Assembly (NCBI GenBank): GCA_016193465.1
Contig: JACPSE010000140.1
Coordinates: forward strand, 1 to 49,202
DNA length: 49,202 nt
Origin: Deltaproteobacteria bacterium
Lineage (GTDB): Bacteria; Desulfobacterota; Binatia; UBA9968
Direction: 5' to 3'
The position numbers and the translations under genes are program-made. The notes below the pieces were generated by a model. It was not told where the DNA came from. It saw nothing but the letters and a program-made list of their open reading frames with translations, and ran no database searches. The stretch's first letter is position 1. Each line of letters starts with the position of its first letter. This document shows positions 1 to 6,930 of this stretch, piece after piece.

Positions 1-40
1 CCGACTCTTCCTCCCCGCCATTGCCGGGTGTTTTTTCTGT

Positions 41-69
41 TTGACAGCCCCCGTCTCGTAGAATAGTCT
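41..69 (+). promoter_or_regulatory. Possible sigma70-type promoter
   Basis: A perfect TTGACA lies at 41-46, followed after 17 bases by TAGTCT (64-69), a weak -10. It would start an RNA of about 100 bases ending at the hairpin-plus-T-tract at 145-177, or a leader for the SBBP-repeat gene starting at 207. The -35 is good and the -10 poor, so this is only a candidate. Confidence 0.3.
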
Positions 70-144
70 GAGGCCCGTTTATTGAGCTTCTATGTTTAAG
101 CTGGGTCATTTGATCCAGTCGCATCTTGGATACGTATTACAATA

Positions 145-177
145 GCCCGGACTGGGTCTCGCCAGCCGGGCATTTTT
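145..177 (+). terminator. Intrinsic terminator-like hairpin upstream of SBBP gene
   Basis: GCCCGG (145-150) and CTGG (152-155) pair with CCAG (162-165) and CCGGGC (166-171), giving ten base pairs with one bulged A and a 6-base loop. TTTTT follows at 173-177. The shape is that of a rho-independent terminator. It sits 30 bases before the SBBP-protein start, so it either ends an upstream transcript or a short RNA begun near base 75, or acts as an attenuator. The ribosome-binding sequence of the next gene lies just past it. Confidence 0.6.
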
Positions 178-206
178 ATTGTCGCGAGACTAGGGAGGAG
201 GCAGCC

Positions 207-1136
207 ATGAGACCCAATAAGAAAGCGTCCGGATGGATAAATTGTCTGTGTGTGAATGTAACTCTTCTACTTGCGTTTCTGCTCATAAACCCCGCTAACG
301 CCAAACCGCCGACCACTGCTGCCTCTCCGCATGTTCCCGATGTTACCAAAAACCGAATTCAAGCTACGTTTCTAACAGCCCCGTTACACTTTGAGGCCAA
401 CCGGGGCCAGACCGATGGGCGGGTAAAGTTTCTCGCTCGTGGCAGTGGCTACACTCTTTTCCTTACATCTACCGAATTTGTCCTCGCGCTGCGCAAGCCG
501 GATGATAAGCAATCAGCTATCAGCCGTCAGCTTTCTGCGCAATCTAAACCGACCGACTCAAAACTCGAAACTCCAAACTCGAAACTTGAAACCGTTGTTC
601 GTATGAAGCTCGTCGGGGCGAACTCGGATACCAAAGTAGCGGGGTTGGAACAACTGCCAGGCAAGGTCAACTACTTCATCGGTAACGACCCGAAAAAGTG
701 GCGGACAAACATTCCGACTTACAAGCGACTCGAATACAAGGACGTCTATCCCGGCATCAATTTGGTCTTTTACGGCAACCAACGACAGCTTGAATACGAC
801 TTTGTTGTTTCGCCCGGTGCCGATCCCTCAGTAATCCAATTAGCCTTTGAAGGTGCAGATAAAATTAAGGTAGACACGAGGGGAGATCTCATCCTGCAAA
901 CTGCCTTAGGTGATCTGCGTCTCCACAAACCTCTCGTCTATCAGGAAATCGCCGGCGTCCGGCGCGAAATCTCCGGCAGCTATGTTGATCTTGGCTTCCG
1001 GGATGAGGTCTCGACACTTAAAACTCAACACTCAAAACTCAAAACTCGGAATCACTTCGTTGGTTTTCAAGTCGCCGCATATGATACGAACAGGCCCCTC
1101 ATCATCGATCCGGTGTTGCCGGCAACGCCTACGTGA
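207..1136 (+). CDS. SBBP-repeat protein, N-terminal fragment (signal peptide + N-terminal domain)
   Basis: The start at 207 is chosen because GGGAGGAG lies at 193-200; an upstream in-frame start at 126 has no ribosome-binding sequence and would bury the signal peptide. Residues 1-33 form a Sec signal peptide with a long hydrophobic core (VTLLLAFLLI) ending NANA. The next 250 residues carry the FEANRGQ and FLARGSGYTLFL motifs of the conserved domain preceding SBBP repeats, recently catalogued in Pfam as a DUF (identity from memory). Two stretches rich in Ser, Lys and Leu (SKLETPNSKLET and TQHSKLKTRN) are translations of 7-bp DNA repeats and look inserted. The frame ends soon after IDPVL, where an SBBP repeat should begin. 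Confidence 0.65.
   Translation: MRPNKKASGWINCLCVNVTLLLAFLLINPANAKPPTTAASPHVPDVTKNRIQATFLTAPLHFEANRGQTDGRVKFLARGSGYTLFLTSTEFVLALRKPDDKQSAISRQLSAQSKPTDSKLETPNSKLETVVRMKLVGANSDTKVAGLEQLPGKVNYFIGNDPKKWRTNIPTYKRLEYKDVYPGINLVFYGNQRQLEYDFVVSPGADPSVIQLAFEGADKIKVDTRGDLILQTALGDLRLHKPLVYQEIAGVRREISGSYVDLGFRDEVSTLKTQHSKLKTRNHFVGFQVAAYDTNRPLIIDPVLPATPT
506..593 (+). repeat. Short-period tandem repeat tract A, inside the SBBP gene
   Basis: Two tracts sit side by side. 508-540 repeats a caatcagc/tatcagc-type unit. 557-592 has five 7-bp units of the form CTCNAAA (ctcaaaa, ctcgaaa, ctccaaa, ctcgaaa, cttgaaa). The tract is read through in frame as a low-complexity insert in the N-terminal domain. It is one member of the class described in the findings. 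Confidence 0.75.
1013..1048 (+). repeat. 7-bp tandem repeat tract B, inside the SBBP gene
   Basis: Five degenerate 7-bp units related to actcaaa (acttaaa, actcaac, actcaaa, actcaaa, actcgga). The unit resembles that of the tract at 557-592 in the same gene. It is translated as a Ser/Lys/Thr-rich insert about 20 residues before the conserved IDPV motif. Confidence 0.75.
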
Positions 1137-2461
1137 CGGGGCTGACCAGTTCCACTAACTTTCCTACAGTGAATCCCTACCAGGACAACTTCGCAGGCGG
1201 TTCCACCCCGGATGCTTTCGGTGATGCCTTCGTAACGAAGCTGGACCCGACAGGTTCGGTCGTCTACTCGACCTATTTGGGCGGCAGGGACAACGAAGAT
1301 GCCTCTGGCATCGCCGTCGACGCTTCCGGTAACAGCTACGTGACGGGATCAAGCACTTCCACCAACTTCCCCACGACAGAGGGGGCGTTTCAGCGTGCTA
1401 AGAGCGGTCCCTACGATGTCTTCGTGACGAAATTGAATTCGCAGGGCAACGGTCTCGTCTATTCGACTTACTTAGGCGGTACTGGACCCGAGACTGGTTT
1501 CGGCATAAGCGTGGATTGCTCCGGCAACGCCCATATTACGGGCTGGACTTATTCAACCGACTTCCCTACGCAGAATGCCTTCCAGCCCCAGCATGGTGGT
1601 GGGCCTCAGGACGACATCCGCGACGCCTTCATGACCAAGATGAGTTCGGATGGCAAGAGCCTCGTGTACTCCACTTATCTAGGCGGGAATGGTGTTGACG
1701 TTGGCTGGGACATCACTGCGGACTGCACCGGTAACGCCTATGTGACCGGAGAGACCTGGTCCTCCAACTTCCCCACAACCGCCGGGGCTTTCCAAACCGC
1801 TTTTGGTGGTGGCATTGGTGATGCCTTCGTGACAAAGCTCAGTCCGGCCGGCTCAGTCGTTTACTCCACCTACGTGGGCGGCAGCGGGTACGAGGGAGGT
1901 ATAGGCATTGCCGTCGACTTTAACGGCAATGTCTATGTTACCGGGTCGACCCCGTCGCCCGACTTCCCCACGACCGCAGGATCCTTTCAGACCGTTCTCC
2001 GCGGCACAAATGATGTGTTCGTAGTGAAGCTGAACCCGCAAGGCAACGCACTTGTTTACTCCACCTACGTGGGTGGCAGCGGGTTCGAGGCAGGCAGAGG
2101 AATTGCTGTGGACTCCTCCGGCGCCGCCTACGTGGCGGGGATCACCAATTCGACCGACTTTCCAACAAGGAATCCCATCCAGGCTACTAACGGCGGCGGG
2201 GTCGATACCTTCGTGATGAAACTGAACCCCTCGGGCAACGCGCTTGTTTACTCAACCTACTTGGGTGGCAGTGGCGGCTATGAACCTGAGGCCAAAATTG
2301 GTCTGGACTCCTGCGGTAACGCCTATGTGGCGGGGATCACCGATTCGACGGACTTTCCTACAGCCAACCCCTTCCAGGCCGCTTTTGGCGGTTTCAATGA
2401 TGCCTTCGTGGCGAAAATCGGCACTGATGCGAATACCTTCTTCCAACGGCTGGCTCGATAG
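1133..2461 (+). CDS. SBBP-repeat fragment (YSTYLGG beta-propeller repeats)
   Basis: The frame is already coding from 1118 (AGNAYVTG); 1133 is only the first possible start codon (GTG), with no ribosome-binding sequence, so this is a continuation of the preceding fragment. Six full repeats of about 60-65 residues follow, each with VYSTYLGG or VYSTYVGG, then GNxYVTG, then a FPT turn and a DAFVTKL strand. This is the SBBP ('beta-propeller repeat') family found in large secreted proteins of environmental bacteria. DNA identity between repeats is high (for example around 2050-2090 and 2245-2280), which favours recombination and misassembly. The frame runs into TAG at 2459-2461 while the protein sense continues in the neighbouring frame. 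Confidence 0.6.
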   Translation: MTGLTSSTNFPTVNPYQDNFAGGSTPDAFGDAFVTKLDPTGSVVYSTYLGGRDNEDASGIAVDASGNSYVTGSSTSTNFPTTEGAFQRAKSGPYDVFVTKLNSQGNGLVYSTYLGGTGPETGFGISVDCSGNAHITGWTYSTDFPTQNAFQPQHGGGPQDDIRDAFMTKMSSDGKSLVYSTYLGGNGVDVGWDITADCTGNAYVTGETWSSNFPTTAGAFQTAFGGGIGDAFVTKLSPAGSVVYSTYVGGSGYEGGIGIAVDFNGNVYVTGSTPSPDFPTTAGSFQTVLRGTNDVFVVKLNPQGNALVYSTYVGGSGFEAGRGIAVDSSGAAYVAGITNSTDFPTRNPIQATNGGGVDTFVMKLNPSGNALVYSTYLGGSGGYEPEAKIGLDSCGNAYVAGITDSTDFPTANPFQAAFGGFNDAFVAKIGTDANTFFQRLAR

Positions 2462-4250
2462 CCCCAATAACAGCGTCGGCAACCTCTCAATTCTATCCGG
2501 CCAGCTCACCGCGGTAGGGGTTGGTGCCAACGTCGCGGGCATCTATCGTCCTTTCTCCTTCGCTACGCCAGTTTCTGTGTCGGCGACGGTGGCAGAGAGT
2601 AGTGGGTACGGCGGGCTTCCTAGATCGTATACCGCGATATTTGAGATCCGGAGTAACGGCGCATGGACTAGTGGTTATTGGCTTGACTTTGTGCGCTCGG
2701 ACAGCAATTACAACGATTCGCTTATCCAACTGGGCGACGGCGCTAATGTTATTGCTCGTTTCTACCCGAGCATCCAGTTTGGTCCCGTCCTCAACTTGAA
2801 CTTCACGTTCAACGTTGACGGCAGCGTCGTCGGTACGGTAGCCCAGAACGGTCAGACGGAGAGCTTCTCGTTCTCCCCACACGCCATCCAGAGCACGGGC
2901 GATCACTTCCTCGTTGCGTTGTCTGGCCCGGACGGCAGGGCCACGACCAATCCTATTTACCATCGCCTTGACGATCTCACAATCCGCGGGACGTGTAGTC
3001 CCTCCGCGCCTCCCGTTGCCAACGCGGGACCTGATCAGGCAGTGGCCGAAGGGTCCGTAGCGACTTTGGATGGGTCTGCGAGTACAGGAGCGAATTTAAC
3101 TTTCGGTTGGGTTCAGCTAGCCGGACCGTCTGTTGTTTTGAACAATCCGTCAAGCCCGGCGCCGACCTTTACGGCACCGCTGTTGCCGGGCGGATTTGGC
3201 AGTCAGACACTCACATTCCAACTCACGGTCACAAGTGGCAGTCAGACAAGTTCAGATACCGTGGATGTGAAGGTCGTGAACGTGAATCATGCGCCGGTGG
3301 CTCAGGCCGGAGCGGATCAGGTTGTTAGGGAAGGTAGCCAGGTCACGCTTTCTGGCATCAATAGCTTTGATCCGGATGGTGACCCAATTTTGTACCAGTG
3401 GATACAGACGTTCGGGACACCAGCGGCACTAAGCGGCGCGGGCAGTCCCCAGGCGACGTTCACCGCTCCGCTGATCCCTGGCGGTGTGAGCGGTACAGAG
3501 ATTCTAAGATTTGCCTTAACCGTTTCTGACGGTGCGCTCTCGCACACGGATGAGGTCCAGGTAACCGTGGAGCAGGAAAACCATACGCCGGTGGCGAATG
3601 CAGGAGATGGCCAGACTGTAAGGCCGGGCGTGGTTGTTACCCTGAACGGGAGTGGAAGTTTTGACCCGGATAATGATCCTATCACATATCAATGGACTCA
3701 AGTGGGAGGACCGGCAGTTGTGTTGTCCAACCCGACAACGGCGACGCCGAGTCTCACTACTCCGGCCGTAGCCAGCACAACTCAGCTAACCTTCCGCTTG
3801 ACTGTCAGCGACAGTCTGCTGATTAGTAATCCTGCGGATGTGGTTGTTACCGTCATCAACGGTCCGCCACTGTGTGGACTGGCGCAGGCTACACCGGGTC
3901 TCCTATGGCCACCGAATCATGGCATGAGAGAAGTCAGCATCAGCGGAGTAACCGACCCGGACAATGATGGAGTGGCGGTTGCGATTACGAGCGTCACGCA
4001 GGATGAACCGGTCAATGGGCTAGGTGATGGAGACACGAGTCCTGATGCTGTAATCATGGGGAACAAGGTTTTGCTTCGGGCCGAGCGCTCTGGAAAAGGG
4101 AATGGAAGAGTCTATCAGGTTAGCTTCTCGGCCAATGACGCAGAGGGAGGCGTGTGCACAGGCTCGGTGAAGGTGGGTGTCCCTCAAAGTATGAAGCCGG
4201 GCATGAGTGCCGTTGACGACGGTCAGCTTCACGACTCCACCCTCCCATAG
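2442..4250 (+). CDS. SBBP-repeat protein, C-terminal fragment with PKD-type domains
   Basis: Meaningful sequence begins around 2442 (SNGWLDSP). The same frame is open back to 2244, but that part overlaps the SBBP repeats and is not coding. The first 190 residues resemble a jelly-roll/laminin-G-like module. Three PKD or K319-like immunoglobulin domains of about 90 residues follow, with recognisable starts at PVANAGPDQ, PVAQAGADQ and PVANAGDGQ. The last 110 residues carry LWPPNHGM, a C-terminal module common in such proteins. There is no LPXTG or PEP-CTERM anchor. As Ig-like adhesive modules joined to propeller repeats, the intact product would be a secreted or surface-attached protein. Its exact role is unknown. 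Confidence 0.6.
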   Translation, partial: SNGWLDSPNNSVGNLSILSGQLTAVGVGANVAGIYRPFSFATPVSVSATVAESSGYGGLPRSYTAIFEIRSNGAWTSGYWLDFVRSDSNYNDSLIQLGDGANVIARFYPSIQFGPVLNLNFTFNVDGSVVGTVAQNGQTESFSFSPHAIQSTGDHFLVALSGPDGRATTNPIYHRLDDLTIRGTCSPSAPPVANAGPDQAVAEGSVATLDGSASTGANLTFGWVQLAGPSVVLNNPSSPAPTFTAPLLPGGFGSQTLTFQLTVTSGSQTSSDTVDVKVVNVNHAPVAQAGADQVVREGSQVTLSGINSFDPDGDPILYQWIQTFGTPAALSGAGSPQATFTAPLIPGGVSGTEILRFALTVSDGALSHTDEVQVTVEQENHTPVANAGDGQTVRPGVVVTLNGSGSFDPDNDPITYQWTQVGGPAVVLSNPTTATPSLTTPAVASTTQLTFRLTVSDSLLISNPADVVVTVINGPPLCGLAQATPGLLWPPNHGMREVSISGVTDPDNDGVAVAITSVTQDEPVNGLGDGDTSPDAVIMGNKVLLRAERSGKGNGRVYQVSFSANDAEGGVCTGSVKVGVPQSMKPGMSAVDDGQLHDSTLP

Positions 4251-4276
4251 GAGATCTTTGCCGCATTGAAATAACA

Positions 4277-4302
4277 AAGGGCCGCTGGTGTCAGCGGCCC
4301 TT
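4277..4302. terminator. Bidirectional hairpin between convergent genes
   Basis: An 11-bp perfect stem (AAGGGCCGCTG with CAGCGGCCCTT) closes a 4-base loop. It lies between the plus-strand SBBP gene (stop 4250) and the minus-strand DUF5615 gene, whose TAA stop (4301-4303) overlaps its edge. The minus-strand exit is T-rich (TTTGTTATTTC); the plus-strand exit is not, so it best serves the minus-strand transcript. Confidence 0.7.
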
Positions 4303-4648
4303 AATCCTTCAGCCAAAGTACCCTGTCCCGTACCTCTTCGGCTGTATGACGGCTCAAAAAGCGGAGGGTTCTTTGAAGCAGATCTCTCAGTGGAATCTGG
4401 TCAGAAAGGATAATGCCAGCGTGCTCCTTTCCCTGTTCGCGATATTGTTTGTCTAGGAGTACGTAATCTCGGATGTTATGAGTTAAGATCACGCGCCCTT
4501 GGCTGGCAGCATAAGCGAGCTGTTCTGGGTCACTCCTCCCTCCGCGACCGACGTCCAGAACATGGAGGGCATCATACCCGCGCTGCCGGAGGATCTCGCC
4601 AAGCACCACTCGCACGTCCTCATCTAGCAGCAGGGTAATGTTGGCCAT
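4301..4648 (-). CDS. DUF5615 family PIN-like toxin
   Basis: 115 residues, the usual size for this family of PIN-like (Mut7-C-related) putative ribonucleases. The N-terminal acidic cluster LLLDEDV (D9, E10, D11) and the later LTHNIRDY (D61) match the two acidic motifs that would hold the metal. The basic-aromatic tail after residue 65 fits as well. The start codon overlaps the stop of the upstream DUF433 gene (TAATG), so the two are translationally coupled, as in toxin-antitoxin operons. Toxin activity is inferred from the family and the pairing; a housekeeping nuclease role is possible. An 11-bp hairpin covers its stop. Confidence 0.75.
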   Translation of the reverse strand: MANITLLLDEDVRVVLGEILRQRGYDALHVLDVGRGGRSDPEQLAYAASQGRVILTHNIRDYVLLDKQYREQGKEHAGIILSDQIPLRDLLQRTLRFLSRHTAEEVRDRVLWLKD

Positions 4649-4932
4649 TACACGTCCTTTTGTGCTCTCAACCTCTCCTCGGTGTTCTCCTTCAGTTCTC
4701 GGTCAGTGTCTTCTTTGTGATCATAATAGTAGGAAAGTGCGTCGTAGACTTGTGCCAGCGTCAAATGGGAAAACTCACGGACCAACTCTTCAGGGGAAAG
4801 TCCCTGTCTTAGGACATAATTCACTATAGACCGCACAGGAAATTTTGTGCCTTTAATTACTGGGCTTCCGCCGCAATAATCCTTGTGCGAAACAATATAT
4901 GGGTGCACGTTCTCTTGAACAGCCTGCGTCAT
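4648..4932 (-). CDS. DUF433 family antitoxin-like protein
   Basis: 94 residues. The first 25 hold the IVSHKDYCGGSPVIKGTKFPV segment typical of DUF433 (CGG.P.I.GTR), followed by a helix-turn-helix-like region (LSPEELVREF, LTLAQVYDALSYYYDH). The charged C-terminal tail (residues 70-94) probably binds the toxin. It is the first gene of the pair, with GAGGGAGG eight bases before the ATG. DUF433 proteins commonly pair with DUF5615 proteins, act as antitoxins and repress their own operon. DNA binding by this copy is inferred. Confidence 0.75.
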   Translation of the reverse strand: MTQAVQENVHPYIVSHKDYCGGSPVIKGTKFPVRSIVNYVLRQGLSPEELVREFSHLTLAQVYDALSYYYDHKEDTDRELKENTEERLRAQKDV

Positions 4933-5056
4933 AGATAGCCTCCCTCAAAATGATACCAGTGCGGTTTTCTCTATCCTAGCCGAAGATAGTAAAAGAGGTA
5001 TGCAATGATGTCAAATAGGCTGATAAAGTAGGGAATCTTCAAAGTTGCCCTTTCCC

Positions 5057-5905
5057 TCACCTTCCTTTCGGGTCCAAAATATCCCTCAACCCATTTCCCA
5101 GGAAGTTAAAGGCGAGGATGGTGAGAAAAATCGCCAGCCCCGGAAAAAGGATCATGTGCGGGTAGCTCCGCATGGCGCGCCAGCCGTCCTGCGCCAGCGT
5201 CCCCCAACTGGTTCCCCATTCGCTGTAGGGATCGTTGATCCCCAGGCCAATAAAGCTAAGAGTGGACTCCGCCAGAATTGCTCCTGGAATGCTAAATGTT
5301 AGAGTAACCAGAATAGGGGCCATGATGTTGGGAAGGATGTGGCGCGCGATGATCCTCAAGTGCGAGGCGCCGACGGCCCTGGCCCCTTCGACGTAGATGA
5401 ATTCTTTGGCTTGCAGTACCTGTCCCCTGGCGATCCGGGCAAAGCGAACCCAGGTCACAAGTCCAAGGGCTATGAGGACGCCCGCGATGTTGCGTCCGAA
5501 GACCAGCGAGAGAAGGATAAAAATGAGGAGATCGGGCAAACCGTAGCAGACATCTACGATCCGCATGAGAAGATGATCTAACGGGCCTCCGACGTAGCCC
5601 GATGCGAGGCCGTACACGGTCCCTAGGAGCAGGGCGATGAGGGCGGTCCCGATGCCCACCGTTATGGAAACGCGCGCGCCGTAAAGGATGCGGGTGAAAA
5701 GGTCTCTCCCCAGTCCGTCAGTTCCCATCCAGTGACTCCATCCGGGGGCTTCCAGGATGCGCTGCTCATCCAATCCCCCCGGGCTGTAAGGGGAAACCAC
5801 CGGGGCGAGAAAACCGCTAAGGCAGACTCCCAGAATAAACAGGAGGCACCCTAGAGTGCCTGGTTCCCGCGCCAGTCCGCTCCACAGGCCTTTGCTCTTT
5901 TTCAT
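5057..5905 (-). CDS. dppC: Peptide/nickel-type ABC transporter permease, DppC/OppC family
   Basis: 282 residues, normal for the family. A cytoplasmic N-terminus is followed by one membrane helix (LGCLLFILGVCLSGFLAP), a periplasmic segment with the DppC-type GTDGLGRD motif, then five helices. The EAA loop that docks the ATPase is visible as EGARAVGASHLRIIARHILPN. It forms an inner-membrane heterodimer with the DppB-like protein encoded 10 bases upstream. No ATPase genes follow: the gene ends about 125 bases before the DUF433 gene, so the ATPases must be encoded elsewhere. Substrate (peptide, nickel, glycoside) cannot be read from the permease. Confidence 0.88.
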   Translation of the reverse strand: MKKSKGLWSGLAREPGTLGCLLFILGVCLSGFLAPVVSPYSPGGLDEQRILEAPGWSHWMGTDGLGRDLFTRILYGARVSITVGIGTALIALLLGTVYGLASGYVGGPLDHLLMRIVDVCYGLPDLLIFILLSLVFGRNIAGVLIALGLVTWVRFARIARGQVLQAKEFIYVEGARAVGASHLRIIARHILPNIMAPILVTLTFSIPGAILAESTLSFIGLGINDPYSEWGTSWGTLAQDGWRAMRSYPHMILFPGLAIFLTILAFNFLGNGLRDILDPKGR

Positions 5906-5915
5906 TGCTTGGAAC

Positions 5916-6833
5916 TCAGTGACTTTTTATCCTCGGGTCCACCAGTGAATAGCACAGGTCCACTAAAAGATTGGCGCCTACCAGGAGCACGGTATATACG
6001 AGCGTTACCCCCATGATCAGGGGATAGTCGCGGTCTGTTACCGCCGTGATGAAGAACCTTCCCATGCCCGGGATGGCGAAGATATATTCGACAACGAAAG
6101 AGCCAGTTATAAGAGTCGCGGCAAGAGGACCGAGCACGGTCAGCGTCGGGATGAGAGAATTGTTCAAGGCGTGCTTAAAGAGGACAGCACTGTCCTTCAG
6201 CCCTTTGGCCCGCGCCGTCCGGATAAAGTCCTCTCCCAAAGTCTCGAGCAGAGTGGACCGGAGGAGGTAAAAGAAGTAGGCGGCTGGCGCCGCCCCGAGG
6301 GTAATCGTTGGCAGGACCACGCTGGTCAAGTTCTCCCATCTTCCGGCCTGGAACCATCCGAGCTGCACGGAAAAAAGCCAGATCAGCAACGCGCCGAGGA
6401 TAAAATGCGGCAGGGAGATTCCCAGGGTGGCCAGGAGCAGGCACCAGCGGTCCGTCCAGGAGTTATGGTAATAGGCAGCGCATATCCCCACGGGAAAGGA
6501 AAATGCCAGGGCGAAAACGAGGGCGAGAATTCCAAGCAAGGCCGAGATAGGGAAGGTCTCGACGACGATATCACTGACGCTGCGGTCGAGGTATTTGTAA
6601 GAAGGGCCGAGATCTCCTCTCAAGATCCCTCCCAGGTAGCGCGCGTACTGCCTGGACCAGGGCTCGTCGAGATGGTATTTCGCGGCGATATTTGCCAGCA
6701 CCTCAGGCGGGAGGCGTCGCTCCCGATCGAACGGGCCGCCCGGCGTGATACGCATAAGCACAAAGGTAAGGGTGACGACCACCCATAGGACCACGATACC
6801 ATGAAGGAGCCGTCTCAAAAGATAGCGGGCCAT
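5916..6833 (-). CDS. dppB: Peptide/nickel-type ABC transporter permease, DppB/OppB family
   Basis: 305 residues with six predicted helices. The first spans residues 8-28, followed by the family motif TPGGPFD and the large periplasmic loop with YHLDEPW.RQY and GDLG.S. The cytoplasmic EAA loop reads DFIRTARAKGLKDSAVLFKH. The C-terminal DYPLIMGVTLVYTVLLV and DPRI are typical. It lies 36 bases after the binding-protein gene and 10 bases before dppC on the same strand, forming one operon. Together the three proteins make the membrane and capture parts of an importer. 'DppB' denotes the family, not a proven substrate. Confidence 0.88.
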   Translation of the reverse strand: MARYLLRRLLHGIVVLWVVVTLTFVLMRITPGGPFDRERRLPPEVLANIAAKYHLDEPWSRQYARYLGGILRGDLGPSYKYLDRSVSDIVVETFPISALLGILALVFALAFSFPVGICAAYYHNSWTDRWCLLLATLGISLPHFILGALLIWLFSVQLGWFQAGRWENLTSVVLPTITLGAAPAAYFFYLLRSTLLETLGEDFIRTARAKGLKDSAVLFKHALNNSLIPTLTVLGPLAATLITGSFVVEYIFAIPGMGRFFITAVTDRDYPLIMGVTLVYTVLLVGANLLVDLCYSLVDPRIKSH

Positions 6834-6842
6834 TTTTGCCAG

Positions 6843-6930
6843 CTCAGCTAAGAAGCCATCAGCATTCAGCTATCTGCCAGCCAATCGCCAGAAACCTTTG
6901 GCTGACTGCCGATCGCTGACCGCTGGAAGC
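6843..6930. repeat. Short-period repeat tract C at the end of the binding-lipoprotein gene
   Basis: On the minus strand the unit is of the cagcgatc/cagtcagcc/tagctgaatg type, repeated with drift on both sides of a short spacer. It covers the last ~20 codons and stop of the binding-protein gene and most of the 36-base gap before dppB, so it lies inside an operon rather than at its end. Confidence 0.6.

Larger units (their letters stand above)
207..4250 (+). pseudogene. SBBP/PKD-repeat secreted protein gene, broken by two frame changes
   Basis: Three consecutive open frames together make one protein: signal peptide, N-terminal SBBP-associated domain, a run of SBBP beta-propeller repeats, a lectin-like stretch and three PKD-type domains. 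The frame changes near 1117 and again near 2436-2445. The first break joins the end of the N-terminal domain (IDPVL) directly to the middle of an SBBP repeat (AGNAYVTG), which looks like loss of part of a repeat. The second looks like a one-base shift. It could be a real pseudogene, a phase-variable surface gene, or an assembly collapse in repeats. Read mapping over the two junctions would decide. Confidence 0.7.

Noticed and set aside
60-206. Cyclic-di-GMP riboswitch before the SBBP gene
   Set aside because: The conserved GEMM core sequences are absent, although a terminator-like hairpin is present.
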